64,000 nucleotides of DNA from Heloderma charlesbogerti. Its lineage: Eukaryota > Chordata > Lepidosauria > Squamata > Helodermatidae. The stretch is taken from contig JANEZZ010002360.1 of NCBI GenBank assembly GCA_026122225.1, positions 744,001 through 808,000 of the forward strand, in the 5' to 3' direction. Shown here one piece after another: positions 41,886-54,026 of this stretch (positions within the stretch are counted from its first letter, which is position 1; each line of letters begins with the position of its first letter). Under the pieces are notes generated by a model. That model saw only the letters and a program-made list of their open reading frames with translations. It had not been told where the DNA came from and made no database searches. A program made the translations under genes and the position numbers.

Positions 41886-43205
41886 AGATGATGGAAGACT
41901 CAGATGCAGGGAGAAGGAGGGGGAAAGGGGAGGGGGGAAAGGAAGCGCGTGAAAAAGGGAGTCGCTGTGATCCTGCATTTAAGACGGAAGCAGAGAGCCC
42001 TGCCTTAAATGCAGGATGTTAGGCTGATGGAGAGATGCCCTACGGCCGCTGTGGTACAGCTAGGAAATTTTAGATCCTGGTCTTAATAGTCTCATGGGGA
42101 GTTGGGGCTTGAGACCATCATATGCAGTACTTCAGTTGTGAAGCATATAATTAACATTTCTCTTCTCTTTGCAGCACACACCTCCACCAGCGCCCCCATT
42201 CCACGCCGTACATCTGCTTCTAAATTCTCACGTGAGAGCAAAACACCTTTTCAGGAAATCCTATTTTTGCCGACCCTGATAAATAAAGGGAAATACACTC
42301 CAAGCCTGTGTAGTTTTGCATTTTAAACTCACTGAAATCATAGCATTATGATGACTGTAAGAATAAAATGGTGTTTGCTTTTGCTGCCCTGACTCTCAAC
42401 GCGCTACCTTGGGCATAAGCATCATTTCGTTGTAGAAACGGATAATATATATTTAGAAGTAAATAAAATGAGCATCTGTAATCATATAGACGCCTGGTTG
42501 GGTGCCCCCTGACAATAACGTGTTTTTTTGAAATAAGAGCAGTGACCCGTGTCAGCCCTGGTGGGCCCCGGCATGCCCATGGTGGCCCAGGTGCTGATGT
42601 CGTTGCATTCTGGGCGGTCATTCCCCCACCCCCACCCCATGGGCTGGAGTGCCCTGGACTTTGGCCCCCAAGGTTTAGCCCTAGCTGGACCACTGTGTGG
42701 GTGCTACCAGGCAGAGCACTCCTGGCAGACATCAAAAGACATTGTGCAACCACTCCATCTTTCCCTCCTTGACGGATTTTTTTTGTGGAAAGAAACAATA
42801 TGGAAGAAGCAATGGGGAAATATGGGAGGGTTACAAATGGAACACCAAATCCGCCCCCCCCCACACACACCACCACTAAAATTCTGTGAACGAAGCAGGG
42901 TGATTGAACAGTGAAAGCCTCATCTGGAAGCATCCCAACAAACAGAGAAATAAAAAACTGTTTTGGAGAGCCATTTTTTTTAAAAGTATATTCTAACCAA
43001 TGCTTCTGGAGGAAGAAAATATCCACCTCCCCTTTTTGACACCATTTCAGTAAACATACTACACCTGGTCCAGCCTGTTCAAAATTTGCATGAATCCAAA
43101 GTCCAAGGGGGGGAAGAAAGGGGCCTGCAGATACAAATATTTACATTTCTGAGAGTACACAGGGCTGGCTTCAGCCTTCAGGAGGGGTAATTGCCAAGAA
43201 ATCCA
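41886..43205. other. Intergenic DNA, no gene confirmed
   Basis: A G-rich patch at 41915-41945 and a C-rich patch at 42852-42875 are visible. One acceptor-like CTTCTCTTTGCAG at 42161-42173 is followed by a 50-codon frame and AATAAA at 42279, but nothing supports it as an exon. 42888-42960 resembles 37363-37415. Confidence 0.4.
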
Positions 43206-43213
43206 TAATATTC

Positions 43214-43575
43214 CTCAGAGCATAAGAAGAGCCATGCTGGATGAGACCAAGGGTGCATCTAGTCTAGCATTCTGTTCACACGGTGGCCAACCAGCTGTCG
43301 ACCAGGAACCCACAAGCAGGGCATGAGCATAACAGCACCCCCCACCCAAATTCCCCAGCAACTGGTGTACATAGGCTCACTGCCCCTGGTACTGGAGGTA
43401 GCACATAGCCATCAGGACTAGAAGCCATTGATAGCCTTCTCCTCCAGGAATTTGTCCAACCCCCTTTTAAAGCCATCCAAATTGGTGGCCATCACTACAT
43501 CCTGTGGTACTGAATTCCAAAGTTTAACTATGTGCTGTGGATAAAAGGATAAAAGTCCTTCTTTTTATCTGTCCT
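43214..43575 (-). repeat. CR1-clade (L3-like) repeat, antisense
   Basis: Shares 'catgctggatgagaccaaggg', 'cggtggccaaccag', 'ctggaggtagcacatagcc' and 'ccccttttaaagccatcc' with 12003-12480; it is the complement of 49430-49585. It is a better preserved copy. Confidence 0.7.
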
Positions 43576-43727
43576 GAACTCCTAGAAAAGTCATAGAAAA
43601 ACTGGAAGCCCTCAAGGTCTCAATCTGTTCCTCAAGAGCTTCCCATTTACATCCTCCCACCCCTCGCCACCCCTCAGTTGAGTCTCCAAACCTTCCCTTA
43701 ATATGTTCCTCAGCTTCTCACTGTGAG

Positions 43728-43860
43728 ACAGCCTTCCCCAACCTGGTGCCATCCAGATGTGTCAGGCCTCAGGCTACAGCCAAAGGCAATGCTGGCTGGG
43801 GATTATGGGAGTCTGACACATCTGATGGGCATGAGGTTGTGGAAGACTGCTGTAAGACAT
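43728..43860. mobile_element. Palindromic MITE, 'CCAGATGTGTCAGG' variant
   Basis: GACAGCCTTCCCCAACCTGG at the left and a diverged complement ending TGTGGAAGACTGCTG at the right, with GTGTCAGGC and GTCTGACACATCTGATGG as inner arms. Same family as 19210-19365. Confidence 0.65.
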
Positions 43861-44423
43861 AGGCAAAAGAGCTCCTTAACTCCCCAATGAGCAAAGGTTA
43901 CAACAATGTTAGTTTAGAAAAAAGGAGAGTCAGAGGGGACATGATGATGGAGGTGTGTAAAATTGGGGGCATTGAGTGGAGAAAGGGAATAGGAAGATGT
44001 TTTTCTCCCTGTCTCGCCATATCAGAACTGAAGGCCATCCAATGAAGCTAAATGGTGGGATATTCAGGACAAGAAAAGGAATTACTTCTTCATACAGCAC
44101 ACAGTTAAAGCTCAAACAGGAAAAGTATGCATTTGGGTGCACAATTTTTAAAAAAGTGCACACCAAAGTACATACTCTCCCCCATTGACTAAAGTGTGAA
44201 AATGTACATCCCCCCCCCCACACACAAATGGGCATTTTAAAAGTGTGACTATTTCTACAGTATACATTTTGTGAATGAGCATTGCAAGCTTGGGAATAGG
44301 CAACCTTTTCTCACAAAATGCATTTGCATTTGGGAGTGAGGGGTGAATGGTGAAGTTCTTCTCTTAAATGAGCAGAAACAAAATTTTGTATATCCCTTAC
44401 AGCTTTTGGTGTTTGCCAACAAC

Positions 44424-44803
44424 TAGGGATGTTGGAGAAATCTGCAACAGATTCAAATGAGTTCAGATTTCTATGAATCCAACCTGTAGATTCCACAGTG
44501 GACTGGCTTTTTCCAAGTCCTGTGGATTTGTGGACCAATTTTTCACTTTTCTGGGGGCTTTGCGCTAATGTATATTAACGCTAATGCACATTAATGCTAA
44601 TACGCAATAATGCGTTTGAGCAAGTGCACAAATATGCATTAGCACTAATGTGCATGAACACTAATGTGAATTAGCACAAGTAGAATGAAATTCTGGTTAA
44701 AAAAATAAATAAATCCAATTCTCTCAATGAACAGATGACGGAAAGAAAGACGCTTGAAAATCTGCGCAACACAGATGGATTTAAGAAAATCCATACATCC
44801 CTA
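44424..44803. mobile_element. hAT-like MITE, 380 bp
   Basis: From TAGGGATGTTGGAGAAATCTG to CCATACATCCCTA, flanked by CCAACAAC and CCAACAAA (7 of 8). The core is a run of 'CTAATGCACATTAATGC' words. This uninterrupted copy shows what the outermost element of the nest at 19742 looked like before insertion. Confidence 0.88.
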
Positions 44804-45027
44804 CCAACAAACTAAAAAGTTTTTAAAAGGTGTGGAGGATGGACTGTAGCCTGCACCATGAGAGGGAAGGAAGATGAGCAAACCACCTTAACCCCCGGTT
44901 TGTCCTTCCCCTCCTGTGGGTCCTCACAATGCCACCAAGTGAATATCCTTTATTTCCTAGCTGCCTCCATTAAAACAGCCTTTTATATTCTATGACTTAT
45001 CTTGTCTCCTTAGACTTCTTGAGTAAA

Positions 45028-45125
45028 GGGTGCAATCCTATGCATGTTTAGACAGAAAAAAGCCTACATGGTATGCTGGGAGTTGTAGGCCTTTTTCTGT
45101 CTAAACATGCATAGGATTGTGCCCT
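45028..45125. mobile_element. Palindromic MITE, short 'GCAATCCTATGCA' copy
   Basis: A 98-bp near-perfect inverted repeat from AGGGTGCAATCCTATGCATG to CATGCATAGGATTGTGCCCT. It is the most compact copy here. Confidence 0.9.
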
Positions 45126-45319
45126 TATCTACACTATTTTAGCTCTCCCATTCAATGCCCCGGCCAGTCGGAAGGGCAGTGAAGTTTTGTTAAGTTTCTG
45201 TTTCTCATAGTAAGTAAGTTTTCATACTAAGTTTTGAACTTAGGCTGAACTTTTGAACCACCTGGCACGAATAGCTTTTAAACAGGAAGCAGCCATTATA
45301 TAACTGGAAGCAAACACAA

Positions 45320-45615
45320 AATGGCTGAACAGTTTCATTCCTTCACCAGGGGATTAGACAAATTCATGGAGGATATGGCTATCAGTATGGCTACTGGTCC
45401 TGATGGCAACATAAGCCTCCAGATCAGCCAGTATACCACACAATACCAATGGATGGGGAACAGCAGCAGGAGAGAGAGAGAAAGAGAGAGCAAATGCCCT
45501 CATGTCCTGCTTATGGGTTTACAGGGGCATGTGGCTGGCCAGTATAGGAAACAGGTTGTGGAACCAGAGAGGCCTTTGGTCTGATCCAGCAGGGCACTTC
45601 TTATGTTCTTTTTGT
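45320..45615 (+). repeat. CR1-clade (L3-like) repeat
   Basis: 'cattccttcaccaggggattagacaaattcatggag' through 'ggcctttggtctgatccagcagg' and 'ttcttatgttct'. Same family as 13565 and 49430. An internal (AGAG)n patch is at 45470-45490. Confidence 0.65.
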
Positions 45616-45711
45616 GTTATGAATTTGTCTACTTTTCTTGTAAAGCCATCTAAATTAAATGACCACATCTTGCATCAAGAGATTGGGTGGGAGAGTTAAA
45701 ATAGCGTATAT

Positions 45712-45836
45712 AAGGATGCAATCCAATGCATGCTTGGACAGGAAAAAAAAAACCCTCCTCCCTGGGGTACGCTGGGAGTTGCAGCAGGTTTTTTTTTTCT
45801 GCCTAAACATGGGATTCCTCCCTTATATACACTATT
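45712..45836. mobile_element. Palindromic MITE, diverged copy
   Basis: AAGGATGCAATCCAATGCATG at the left and GCCTAAACATGGGATTCCTCCCTT at the right, with the GGGAGTTGCAG centre seen in related copies. Another partial copy, right half only, is at 46068-46152. Confidence 0.6.
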
Positions 45837-46159
45837 TTAACTCCCCCTCCCCCAACCTCTTGGCCAATCAGAAGGGCAATTGAGTTTTGTTATGCTTCTG
45901 TTTCTCAGAGAAACTAACTTCTCACAGTAACTAAATTTCAGTTTCCTAGGCTGAACTTTTGAACCATCTGGCATGAACAACCTTTAAACAGATGCTAAAT
46001 CATTTTTTGCAGTTCACCATTACAGTATTAAGGATATGTAAATAATATAGAAATACACATCCACCTAATCCTAGTCTTCTGACGCTGGTTGGGAAATGCT
46101 GGGAGTTGTAGGACTTTTTTCTGTTTAAACATGCATAGGATTACGCCCTAAATTAATTA

Positions 46160-46645
46160 CGCACTGTGTGCAGAACTTTCTTTTGCCTGTCCCGAATCTC
46201 CTGCCAATCAGTTTCCTTGGACTGACAGTAGATCCAGGACAGACAAAAGGTAGTATGTGTAAGGAAGTACGCCGCCTTGCTGGCTTTTAACAAATAAGGA
46301 GATATATAAATGTTAATAATAAATAATGGTAGATGTGCGAACAAATCAGTAACATTTTCCCACTCCACTCATGGAAGGCTGGTGCTACAATTACGTAAAA
46401 GCCAGAAAAAGCACAACCAACTCTTCCAGTAAGGGAGTTGTTCACCTCCTTCCAACAACTGGAGGGTAGGGAAAATACGCATAAACAAAGAATCCTTTTG
46501 AAGGGTAGAATTGACGGGCTGCCCTTTTCTATAAGAAGCCTCACCCAAATTTTGTGGATCTACTTCCTTATTCACCCCTCCTCAGAAGGCATCACTTTTG
46601 TTCTTTATCACACAGCGTCAGTGGTATTTGCTTGCCGTTCCCTAG
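46160..46645. other. Region upstream of a TATA box, no gene seen
   Basis: Several short frames on both strands; none shows a domain. The phrase 'aggagatatataaatgttaataataaataatgg' at 46296-46330 looks like a LINE 3' tail. Confidence 0.35.
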
Positions 46646-46651
46646 AGAGTA

Positions 46652-46748
46652 TATATAAGCACAACCAGCCCAACACCACCCAGTGGATCTCTTTGCCTGA
46701 AGACATCACGTCGACAGAGAACCTAAAGAATTAGTGGGGAGAAACCAG
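46652..46748 (+). promoter_or_regulatory. Possible TATA promoter with non-coding first exon
   Basis: A strong TATA box (TATATAAG, 46652-46659, in AGAGTATATATAAGCACAACC) is followed, about 90 bases on, by an excellent 5' splice site AACCAG|GTAAGA at 46743-46754. With usual spacing transcription would start near 46682, giving a 5' UTR exon of about 67 bases without an ATG. No downstream coding exon could be confirmed in the next 4 kb, so this is a candidate only. Confidence 0.35.
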
Positions 46749-46874
46749 GTAAGAAAGGAATTTCACTATGGATATTAGTAAGCCTTCAAGTCAGGATGTG
46801 CTGGTGCACATCCTGGGTAGGGGTCCTTGCTTGTGACATAAAATGGCAAAGGTAAGGTATTTGGGCAGACCATC

Positions 46875-47268
46875 TAGGGATGCTGGGGAAATTCGAAATG
46901 GACTAAAATGGGTGTGGACCTGTGGAATCCGCTGTGGACTGACCCCCTTAGGCTGTGCGGAGTCGATGAACTTCCGGATCCTTTTTAAAAAATTTCCCAA
47001 AATTTACGCATATGTATTTGTAGGAAAATATGCAACTTTCTGTTGAGACTGGTAAATATATGCAGGGGAAAGTTGAATGGAATGGGGGACAATATGCAAA
47101 TGTTACATACTAAGGAAAATTATGTAAATGGCTGTAAACCCTCTTACAGAATTATTTGCGTATTTTTCTGCACAATGTAAAAAATTCAAATCTGTCTCTG
47201 AATGGATGACGGAACCAAAGGCACCTGACAATCTGCAAAACACAGCCAGAGTGGATTTAACATCCTCA
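46875..47268. mobile_element. hAT-like MITE, right end degraded
   Basis: It starts TAGGGATGCTGGGGAAATTCG and ends near TTTAACATCC without the final CTA. The right part ('tgaatggatgacgga', 'acaatctgcaaaacacag') matches the element at 44424-44803. No clear target duplication remains. Confidence 0.6.
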
Positions 47269-47334
47269 GTGCTACCCCTCTACAGTTTGGTGCTTCTGCT
47301 TACAGCAAACCCTTCCCATGCTGACCCCTCTCAG

Positions 47335-47884
47335 ATCCCTGTGTGTTTGGAAGCCTTGTGCATCCCTTGGAAGCCCTGTGCATCTACTATGCCTATGTGA
47401 CCCCCGTGTGTCTATGCCTTAGAAGCCCTGTGTGTCTGTGCCTATGTGATCCCTGTTTGTCTATGCCTATGTGATCCCTGTGCTTCTATGCCTTAGAAGC
47501 CCTGTGTGTCTGTGCCTATGTGACCCCTGTGTGTCTATGCCTATGTGACCCCCATGTGTCTATGCCTTAGAAGCCCTGTGTGTCTGTGCCTATGTGATCC
47601 CTGTGTGTCTATGCCTATGTGATCCCTGTGTGTCTATGCCTATGTGATCCCTGTGTGTCTATGCCTTATAAGCCCTGTGTGTCTGTGCCTATGTGATCCC
47701 TGTGTGTCTATGCCTATGTGACCCCTGTGCAGCTATGCCTTAGAAGCCCCGTGTGTCTATTCCTTTATGATCCTGTGTGTCTATGCCTATGTGATCCCTA
47801 TGTGTCTATGCCTATCTGACCCCTGTGCGTCTATGCTTTAGAATCCCTGTGTGCCTGTGCCTATGTGATCCCTGTGCATCTTTG
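47335..47884. repeat. 25-bp minisatellite (CCTGTGTGTCTATGCCTATGTGAT type)
   Basis: About twenty-two units in 550 bp. Two unit types alternate irregularly: TGTGATCCCTGTGTGTCTATG and CTTAGAAGCCCTGTGTGTCTG. The arrangement suggests higher-order duplication. Confidence 0.93.
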
Positions 47885-49140
47885 CCATGCAGAAAATTCT
47901 GGTGCACGTTCTCAGATGCCAACTCAGGTTGTATGGTCTGCAGCCGAGCATGTTGTGCTACACTGTTATCCCACACGAACATCTTAGAATGTACCCAACA
48001 CTCCACTGCAGCTCTGCGTTGTGCGGGACAATGAATAGTGGCAACAGCTCTGGAGGACAGCATGGACACACAGTGTCGAAACCACAGCCCTAGCCTGCCA
48101 ATTCAAAATTCCTCTGGCTTACCACATAAAGCTGCCGTCTTCACTTCCTGTTAGCCATTTTAATCCTTTTTCCAGGTAGTGTAATGGGAGAGTGATGCAG
48201 CCACACTTAACAATCCTTTTTCACCAGATCCCACAAAATGTCTAAGCCTACAGGATGAAGTATACCACCGGGGGAGAGCCAGGCGTTGGCGTATGACCTG
48301 GGGCAAAAGCTCCTGTTTGCAGATATTGTGAGCTGACATTGTTCAGCAGTCTGCAATGCTTGAAGGGAGCCTAAAGGGAATAGTGAGGTGTGCATGGCAG
48401 ACAGCTGCTGGCGTGCACACATTTTTGGCTGTTGGCAAAATGAACGATGAAGCAGTGAGTCCAGATGTGGCTAGCAGGTGGCTGTGGAATGGATCTGCTT
48501 TGTGGTGGATGGATTGAGATAGCAGAGATGCTGGTTAAAAACACACAACCCCACCCCCGCTAAGGTAGAGGGGTTGTTGAACCAATAAACTTGGATTTGA
48601 AAACCATGCCGAGACAGTGAATGGGTCTGCCAGCTAGCACATAGAAACTGAGCAGGTGAAGATGCAGTGTGTGTGCGTGTGTGTGTGTGGGAAGCTTAGC
48701 TTGCTTTGCTTCTTTGTGTCCCAGCTGCTGGTAAAGGCAGAGGGACAACGGTAGGGGAAAGGTTGCAAATGCAACCAGTAATTTACTGGCTGTGCCTTTC
48801 ACAAATTGCTCTCCCTCTCCTGCCACCCCTGCAGTTCTATATATTTCTCAGAGGATAATGAGGGCAACCTACCTAAAGTGATTGTTGCAAAGAATGAACT
48901 AGAAGGTTTGTAAATGCTAGATATGCTAAAAATACGCAGAAGAAATGGAAGGGGGGCATACAAGGACCACGGTGATATCTGTCATGTCAACTTAAAGACA
49001 AACTCGACGCTTGCATCCAAAAAACTGGCTGGTGAATTCAAGTCAATGTGAATTTCTGCCCTCCTTCTGCCCTTAGGGTTGCATATATGGTTTAGAGACG
49101 GGGGGGGGGGCAGAGGGGCTGTACACAGATCACAGTGCTG
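47885..49140. other. Intergenic DNA after the minisatellite, no gene confirmed
   Basis: A splice-acceptor-like GCCATGCAG at 47880-47888 leads into overlapping cysteine-containing frames, but none is convincing. A (GT)n patch is at 48667-48689. Confidence 0.4.
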
Positions 49141-49429
49141 CAGTGACAGTATTTACTTATTTATTTATTTGTGGCATATACATACCACTGAATGTAATAA
49201 AATCTCTCAGTGGTTCACAACATTAAAAACCTGGCATTAAAAACATGGCATTAAAAAAAACACTTCCAACTACAGTAAAAAAATAATAATCAAGGAGAAG
49301 TAACATGGAACAGCACAATTAAGTTACTTACAACCCAGGGAAAGCCTGGGTGAACACGTGTGTGTTTTCAGGAGGTGTCTGAAAGATGTCCCACCCATAG
49401 GAAACTGGGAAAGATGTCCCAGTTGCTGG

Positions 49430-49590
49430 GGAACATGGGTGGGAGGGTGCTGTTGCACTCATGCCCTGCTCGTGGGTTCCTGGTCGACAGCTGGTTGGCC
49501 ACAGTGTGAACAGAATGCTGGACTAGATGGACCCTTGGTCTGATCCAGCAGGGCTCTTCTTATGTTTTTATGGTCTTATGTTCTTATGTC
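49430..49590 (+). repeat. CR1-clade (L3-like) repeat 3' end
   Basis: 'gttgctggggaacatgggtgggag', 'ggttcctggtcgacagctgg', 'ctggactagatggacccttgg' and the tail 'cttcttatgtttttatggtcttatgttcttatg'. The 8-bp tail repeats are of the CR1 kind. Confidence 0.75.
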
Positions 49591-49599
49591 ATGTTTTCT

Positions 49600-50210
49600 G
49601 CCTCCCGAATGACACGAGGGAGGGTTTTCCAGATGGGGGTGCCACTACAGAAAAGGCCCGCCATCTGGGTATTTCATGGCGACATTCTGTTCATTTTGGA
49701 ATGACCAGCAAAGACTCCTCTGCTGATCTTAAAGGTTCACCTTTTTTTTAATGCAATATAAGCTGCTACTGATAGGGTTCCATCATCGGGGTCTAAACCT
49801 GAACCTACCCAGACACTATGATAAACTTCCTCCAAGGGAGGCTTGGGAGATGGGAACAAGGGAGGGGACCTTCTCAGTAGTGCCCCACCCCGAATTATGG
49901 AATGACCTCCCCTCTGAGACCTGCCTGGTGCCAACATGGTGATCTTTTTGGTGCCAGGTTCTTCTGCTCCCAGGCATTTAATGGCTTATGATGGGGCATT
50001 TATCTCAGCTGTCTTCGTCAGGTGTAGTATCTTACTGAAATTGTTTTTAGCGGTTTAAATGGTTTTAAATTTTGTATGTTAAAATTTTTGTACCATGTTT
50101 TATTATCTTGTATTTGTGGTTTGCAATTTTTGTGAACTGCCCAGAGAGCGTCAGAAATTGGGTGGTACAGAAACGAAGTTGTTGTTGTTGTTGTTGTTGT
50201 TGTTGTTATT
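49600..50210 (+). mobile_element. L2-like LINE 3' end, degenerate
   Basis: The frame at 49840-49945 reads EGTFSVVPHPELWNDLPSET, the L2-type C-terminus, followed by a 3' UTR ending TTGGGTGGTACAGAAACGAA and a (GTT)n tail at 50178-50208. A separate antisense LINE tail is at 49145-49340 ('atacataccactgaatg'). Confidence 0.7.
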
Positions 50211-50299
50211 CCAAGGATGGGGACCATGTGCTCCTCCAGATCCAGATATTGGATTATAATTTCCATCATCCCTGACCACTGACCATGCTGGCTGGGGAT

Positions 50300-50505
50300 G
50301 ATTGGGCAGGGCCATTACTCAGTTTGTAGAGCACCTGTTTTGCATGTGGAAGGTTCAACTCCTGGCATCTCCAGGTAGGACTGGAAAAAATCCTGCCTGA
50401 AACCCTGGAAAGCTGCTGCCAGCCAGTTTCAAGGATGCTGAGTCAGACCCTAGGCTAGATGGACCAAGAATCTGACTCAGTATAAGGTAGCTTCCTGTGT
50501 CCTAA
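50300..50505 (+). repeat. tRNA-derived SINE, full length
   Basis: Head 'ggccattactcagtttgtag' with the B-box word AGGTTCAACTCC at 50352-50363, body 'catctccaggtaggactgg', 'gctgctgccagccagtttc' and end 'agtataaggtagcttcctgtgtcc'. Same family as 37945-38118 and the SINE carrying the provirus. Confidence 0.8.
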
Positions 50506-50509
50506 GTTG

Positions 50510-51030
50510 GAGTCCTCCCACATCTGGAGGGTCATGGGTTCTCCACCCGATATACACCTAGCCACTATGTTCCTTCCCCCCCCCCCCAATCATCCTTGCC
50601 TGCCTTCTTCCTTCCTACAAGTAATGCACAATGTCTCTGTCCCCTCCCTAAAGCAGGGCTGGGGAACTGTTCTGGCCTGTGGGGGTTCCCCATCAGGCTG
50701 GTCACTTCTTCCCCTGGCCCTGCCTGAACTGCCCACAGAGCAAAGCTCTTATCTCCAATCAGTAGCTGATCAGAGTGAAGAGCTTTCCCCTGCCTAGCAC
50801 TGAAAAAGGCTCCCCTTCTTGGTGCTTATCAGGGGAGAACTCTTATCTCTGATCAGCTGCCCATTGGAGATAAGAGCTTTTTCCTTGCGGGGCAGAGAGG
50901 GTGGGGTCCGGGGAGGAAGCTGCTGAGTGATTCAGTCCTGCTTCCTTGTGAGTGGACATAATGCTCATGCTTTCTTCTAAGCACACCTGCAGAGGATTGG
51001 TGTTTGGAATGCTATTTGGAAGTGCGAGTG
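50510..51030. other. Intergenic DNA, no gene seen
   Basis: An inverted repeat is present: 'gagcaaagctcttatctccaatcag' (50739) pairs with 'gcccattggagataagagctt' (50858), and 'tgatcagagtgaagagc' lies between. It looks like a decayed MITE. Confidence 0.45.
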
Positions 51031-51118
51031 GGTGATTCATAGATTCATAGAATAGTAGGGTTGGAAGGGCCCTACAAGGCCATCGAGTCCAACCCCCTGC
51101 TCAATGCAGGAATCCAAG

Positions 51119-54003
51119 TCAGAGCATCCCTGACAAATGGCTGTCCAGCCTCGTCTTGAAGGCCTCCAGTGTGGGAGAGCCCACCACCTCCCCAGGTAAT
51201 TGGTTCCATTGTCGTATTGCTCTTACAGTCAGGACGTTTTTCCTGATGTTCAGCCGGAATCTGGCTTCCTGTAACTTGAGCCCATTATTCCGTGTCCTGC
51301 ACTCTGGGATGATCAAGAAGGGATCCTGGTCTTCTTCTCTGTGACAACCTTTCAAGTACTTGAAGAGTGCTATCATATCTCCCCTCAGTCTTCTCTTCTC
51401 AAGGCTAAACATACCCAGTTCTTTCAGTCTCTCTTCATAGGGCTTTGTTTCTAGTCCCCTGATCATCTTTGTTGCCCTCCTCTGAACCCTCTCCAGTTTG
51501 TCTGCATCCTTCTTAAAGTGTGGTGCCAGAACTGGACACAGTACTCCAGATGAGGCCTAACCAGTGCTGAGTAGAGGGGAACTAGTACTTCCCGGGATTT
51601 GGAAGCGATGCTTCTATGAATGCAGCCCAAAATAGCATTTGCCTTTTTTGCAGCCACATCACATTGTTGGCTCATATTCAGCTTGTGATCGACAACAATT
51701 CCAAGATCCTTCTCGCTTGTAGTGTGGTTGAGCCATGTATCCCCCATCTTGTAACTGTGCATTTGGTTTCTTTTTCCTAGGTGCAGAACTTGGCATTTGT
51801 CCCTATTAAATGTCATTCTGTTGTTTTCTGCCCAGCACTCCAGTCTATCCAGATCACTTTGAATTTTGTTTCCGTCTTCCAGAGTATTAGCTATGCCGCC
51901 CAATTTTGTGTCATCTGCAAATTTGATCAGCATTCCCTGCACCTCCTCCTCCAAGTCATTCATAAAAATGTGGAAGAGCACTGGGCCCAGGACCGAGCCC
52001 TGCGGTACCCCACTCGTTACCTCTCCCCAGTTTGAGAAGGTCCCATTGATAAGCACTCTTTGAGTCCGATTCTGTAGCCAACTGTGGATCCACCGGATCG
52101 TTGTTTCATCTAGACCACTTTGAGCTAGTTTGCTCATCAGGAGATCATGGGGCACTTTGTCGAAAGCTTTGCTGAAGTCGAGGTATATGATGTCTACAGC
52201 ATTCCCACGGTCTACAAGGGAGGTTACTTGATCAAAAAATGAGATCAGATTCATCTGGCAGGACTTGTTTTTGACAAATCCATGTTGGCTTCGAGTAATC
52301 ACAGCATTGTTGTCAAGGTGCTTCCAGATGGATTGCTTTATGATCTGCTCCAGAATTTTCCCAGGGATTGATGTCAGACTGACTGGTCTGTAGTTCCCAG
52401 GTTCCTCCTTTTTACCCTTTTTGAAGATAGGGACAACGTTAGCCCTCCTCCAGTCATCTGGCACTTCCCCCGTCCTCCATGATTTCTCAAAGAGAATAGA
52501 CAGCGGTTCTGAGAGTTCTTCTGCCAGTTCGTTTATGACTCTAGGATGCAGTTCATCTGGCCCTGGAGATTTGAACTCATTCAAAGTAATGAGGTGTTCC
52601 TTGACCATATGCCTGTCGATCTCAAGCTGCAATCCTGCCCCTTCAGCCTGTACTTCGCCTTTGCCAGGGGGGTCATAGACCCTCTTTTGGGAGAAGACTG
52701 CGCCAAAGTAGGAATTGAGCACCTCTGCCTTTTCTTTGTCATCTGTTATCGTTTTGCCATCCTTATTTAATAGCTGAACCACCATTTCTTTCCTCTGCCT
52801 TTTACTATGCATGTAGCTGAAGAAAGCCTTTTTGTTGTTTTTAACATCCCTTGCTAACCTCAGCTCATTCTCAGCTTTAGCCTTCCTGACGCCATCCCTG
52901 CAATTCTGTGCTATCTGCCTGTACTCTTCCTTTGTTACTTGGCCTTCTTTCCACTTCCTATATGTGTCCTTTTTTGTTTTCAGGTCATCCCTAAGCTTTT
53001 TGTGAAGCCAGATTGGCTTCTTCTGTTGTCTTCCACCTTTTCTTCTTGTTGGAATTGCTTGTGATTGTGCCTTGAGAATTTCCTTTTTTAAAAGCTCCCA
53101 CCCATCTTGGACTCCTTTTCTCGCTAGCATCGCTTGCCATGGGACCTTACTGATCATTGTTCTGAGTTTATGAAAACCAGCTTTCCTAAAATCCAGGGTA
53201 CACATTTGACTACACTCGGCTTTTGCTTCCCTTAGAACCAAGAACTCAAGTACAACATGGTCGCTTTCCCCCAGAGTTCCTGTAACTGCTACTTTATCCA
53301 CTAAGTCATCTCTGTTGGTTAGGATCAAGTAAAGGATAGCCGATCCTCTAGTTCCTTCCTCTACTTTCTGTAGGAGGAAGTTATCCGCCACACAAGTCAG
53401 GAATTTCCTGGAGGGGCCATGTTTTGCAGAATTTGTCTCCCAACAAATATCGGGGAAATTGAAGTTCCCCATTACTACTACATCATGCTTCCTTAAAACA
53501 TTGGCTATTTGCTTTTCAAAAGTTTCATCCTTGTCTTCTCCTTGATTGGGTGGCCGGTAGTAGACTCCGACCACCAGGTTCCTTTTATTCTTTGCTCCAT
53601 TTATTTCAACCCAGATGCTCTCGATGGGGCTACCAAGCTCCTCCTCCTGTATTTCTGTGCAGAGATATGTATTTTTCACATACAGTGCAACCCCACCTCC
53701 CTTTCTGTTCCTCCTGTTCTTTTTGAACAAGTTATATCCTTCAATTGCTGTATTCCAGTCATGAGAGTCATTCCACCAAGTCTCAGTTATACCTATCAGG
53801 TCATAATTTCCCTCTTGTATTAAGAGTTCAAGTTTGTTCTGTTTGTTTCCCATACTCTGGGCATTAGTATATAGACATCGAAGACCATGTGCTTCATAGT
53901 CTGGCTTTCTTCCTACATGTGTCTGAAGACTATTATTGGGCGCTATCAGAGCTGTTCTCTCCATTGCAGTGCATGCGCCTACGTCCATTTTTACCCCCAA
54001 CAT
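51119..54003 (-). pseudogene. CR1 ORF2 (endonuclease + reverse transcriptase), one frameshift
   Basis: An 846-codon frame (54003-51463) has AP endonuclease motifs (LYTNAQS, GITETWW at 71-77, SDHVVLEF at 247) and RT motifs (NYRPVSLTSIPGKILE, YLDFSKAFDKVPH, GVPQGSVLGP, and the FADD box at residues 695-698). A one-base deletion near 51528 (GTGCC where the copy at 61878 has GTGCCC) shifts the frame; the last ~115 codons continue at 51466-51119. The endonuclease GDFN motif reads GNFN (residues 179-182), so a catalytic aspartate is replaced by asparagine. Otherwise it is uninterrupted. Confidence 0.92.
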
Positions 54004-54026
54004 TACATCTCCCTTCCCCGTAGGAT

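Noticed and set aside
42161..42330. Acceptor-like site, 50-codon frame and AATAAA suggesting a terminal exon
   Set aside because: There is no homology to the PLI-gamma last exon, no cysteines in the right places, and no upstream exon.
47884..48094. Cysteine-rich frame after an acceptor-like site, and an alternative frame with a TQVVW word reminiscent of CAP proteins
   Set aside because: Three frames are open at once, none has a continuing exon, and the CAP resemblance is limited to a few residues without the flanking GH.Y or the C-terminal cysteines in place.
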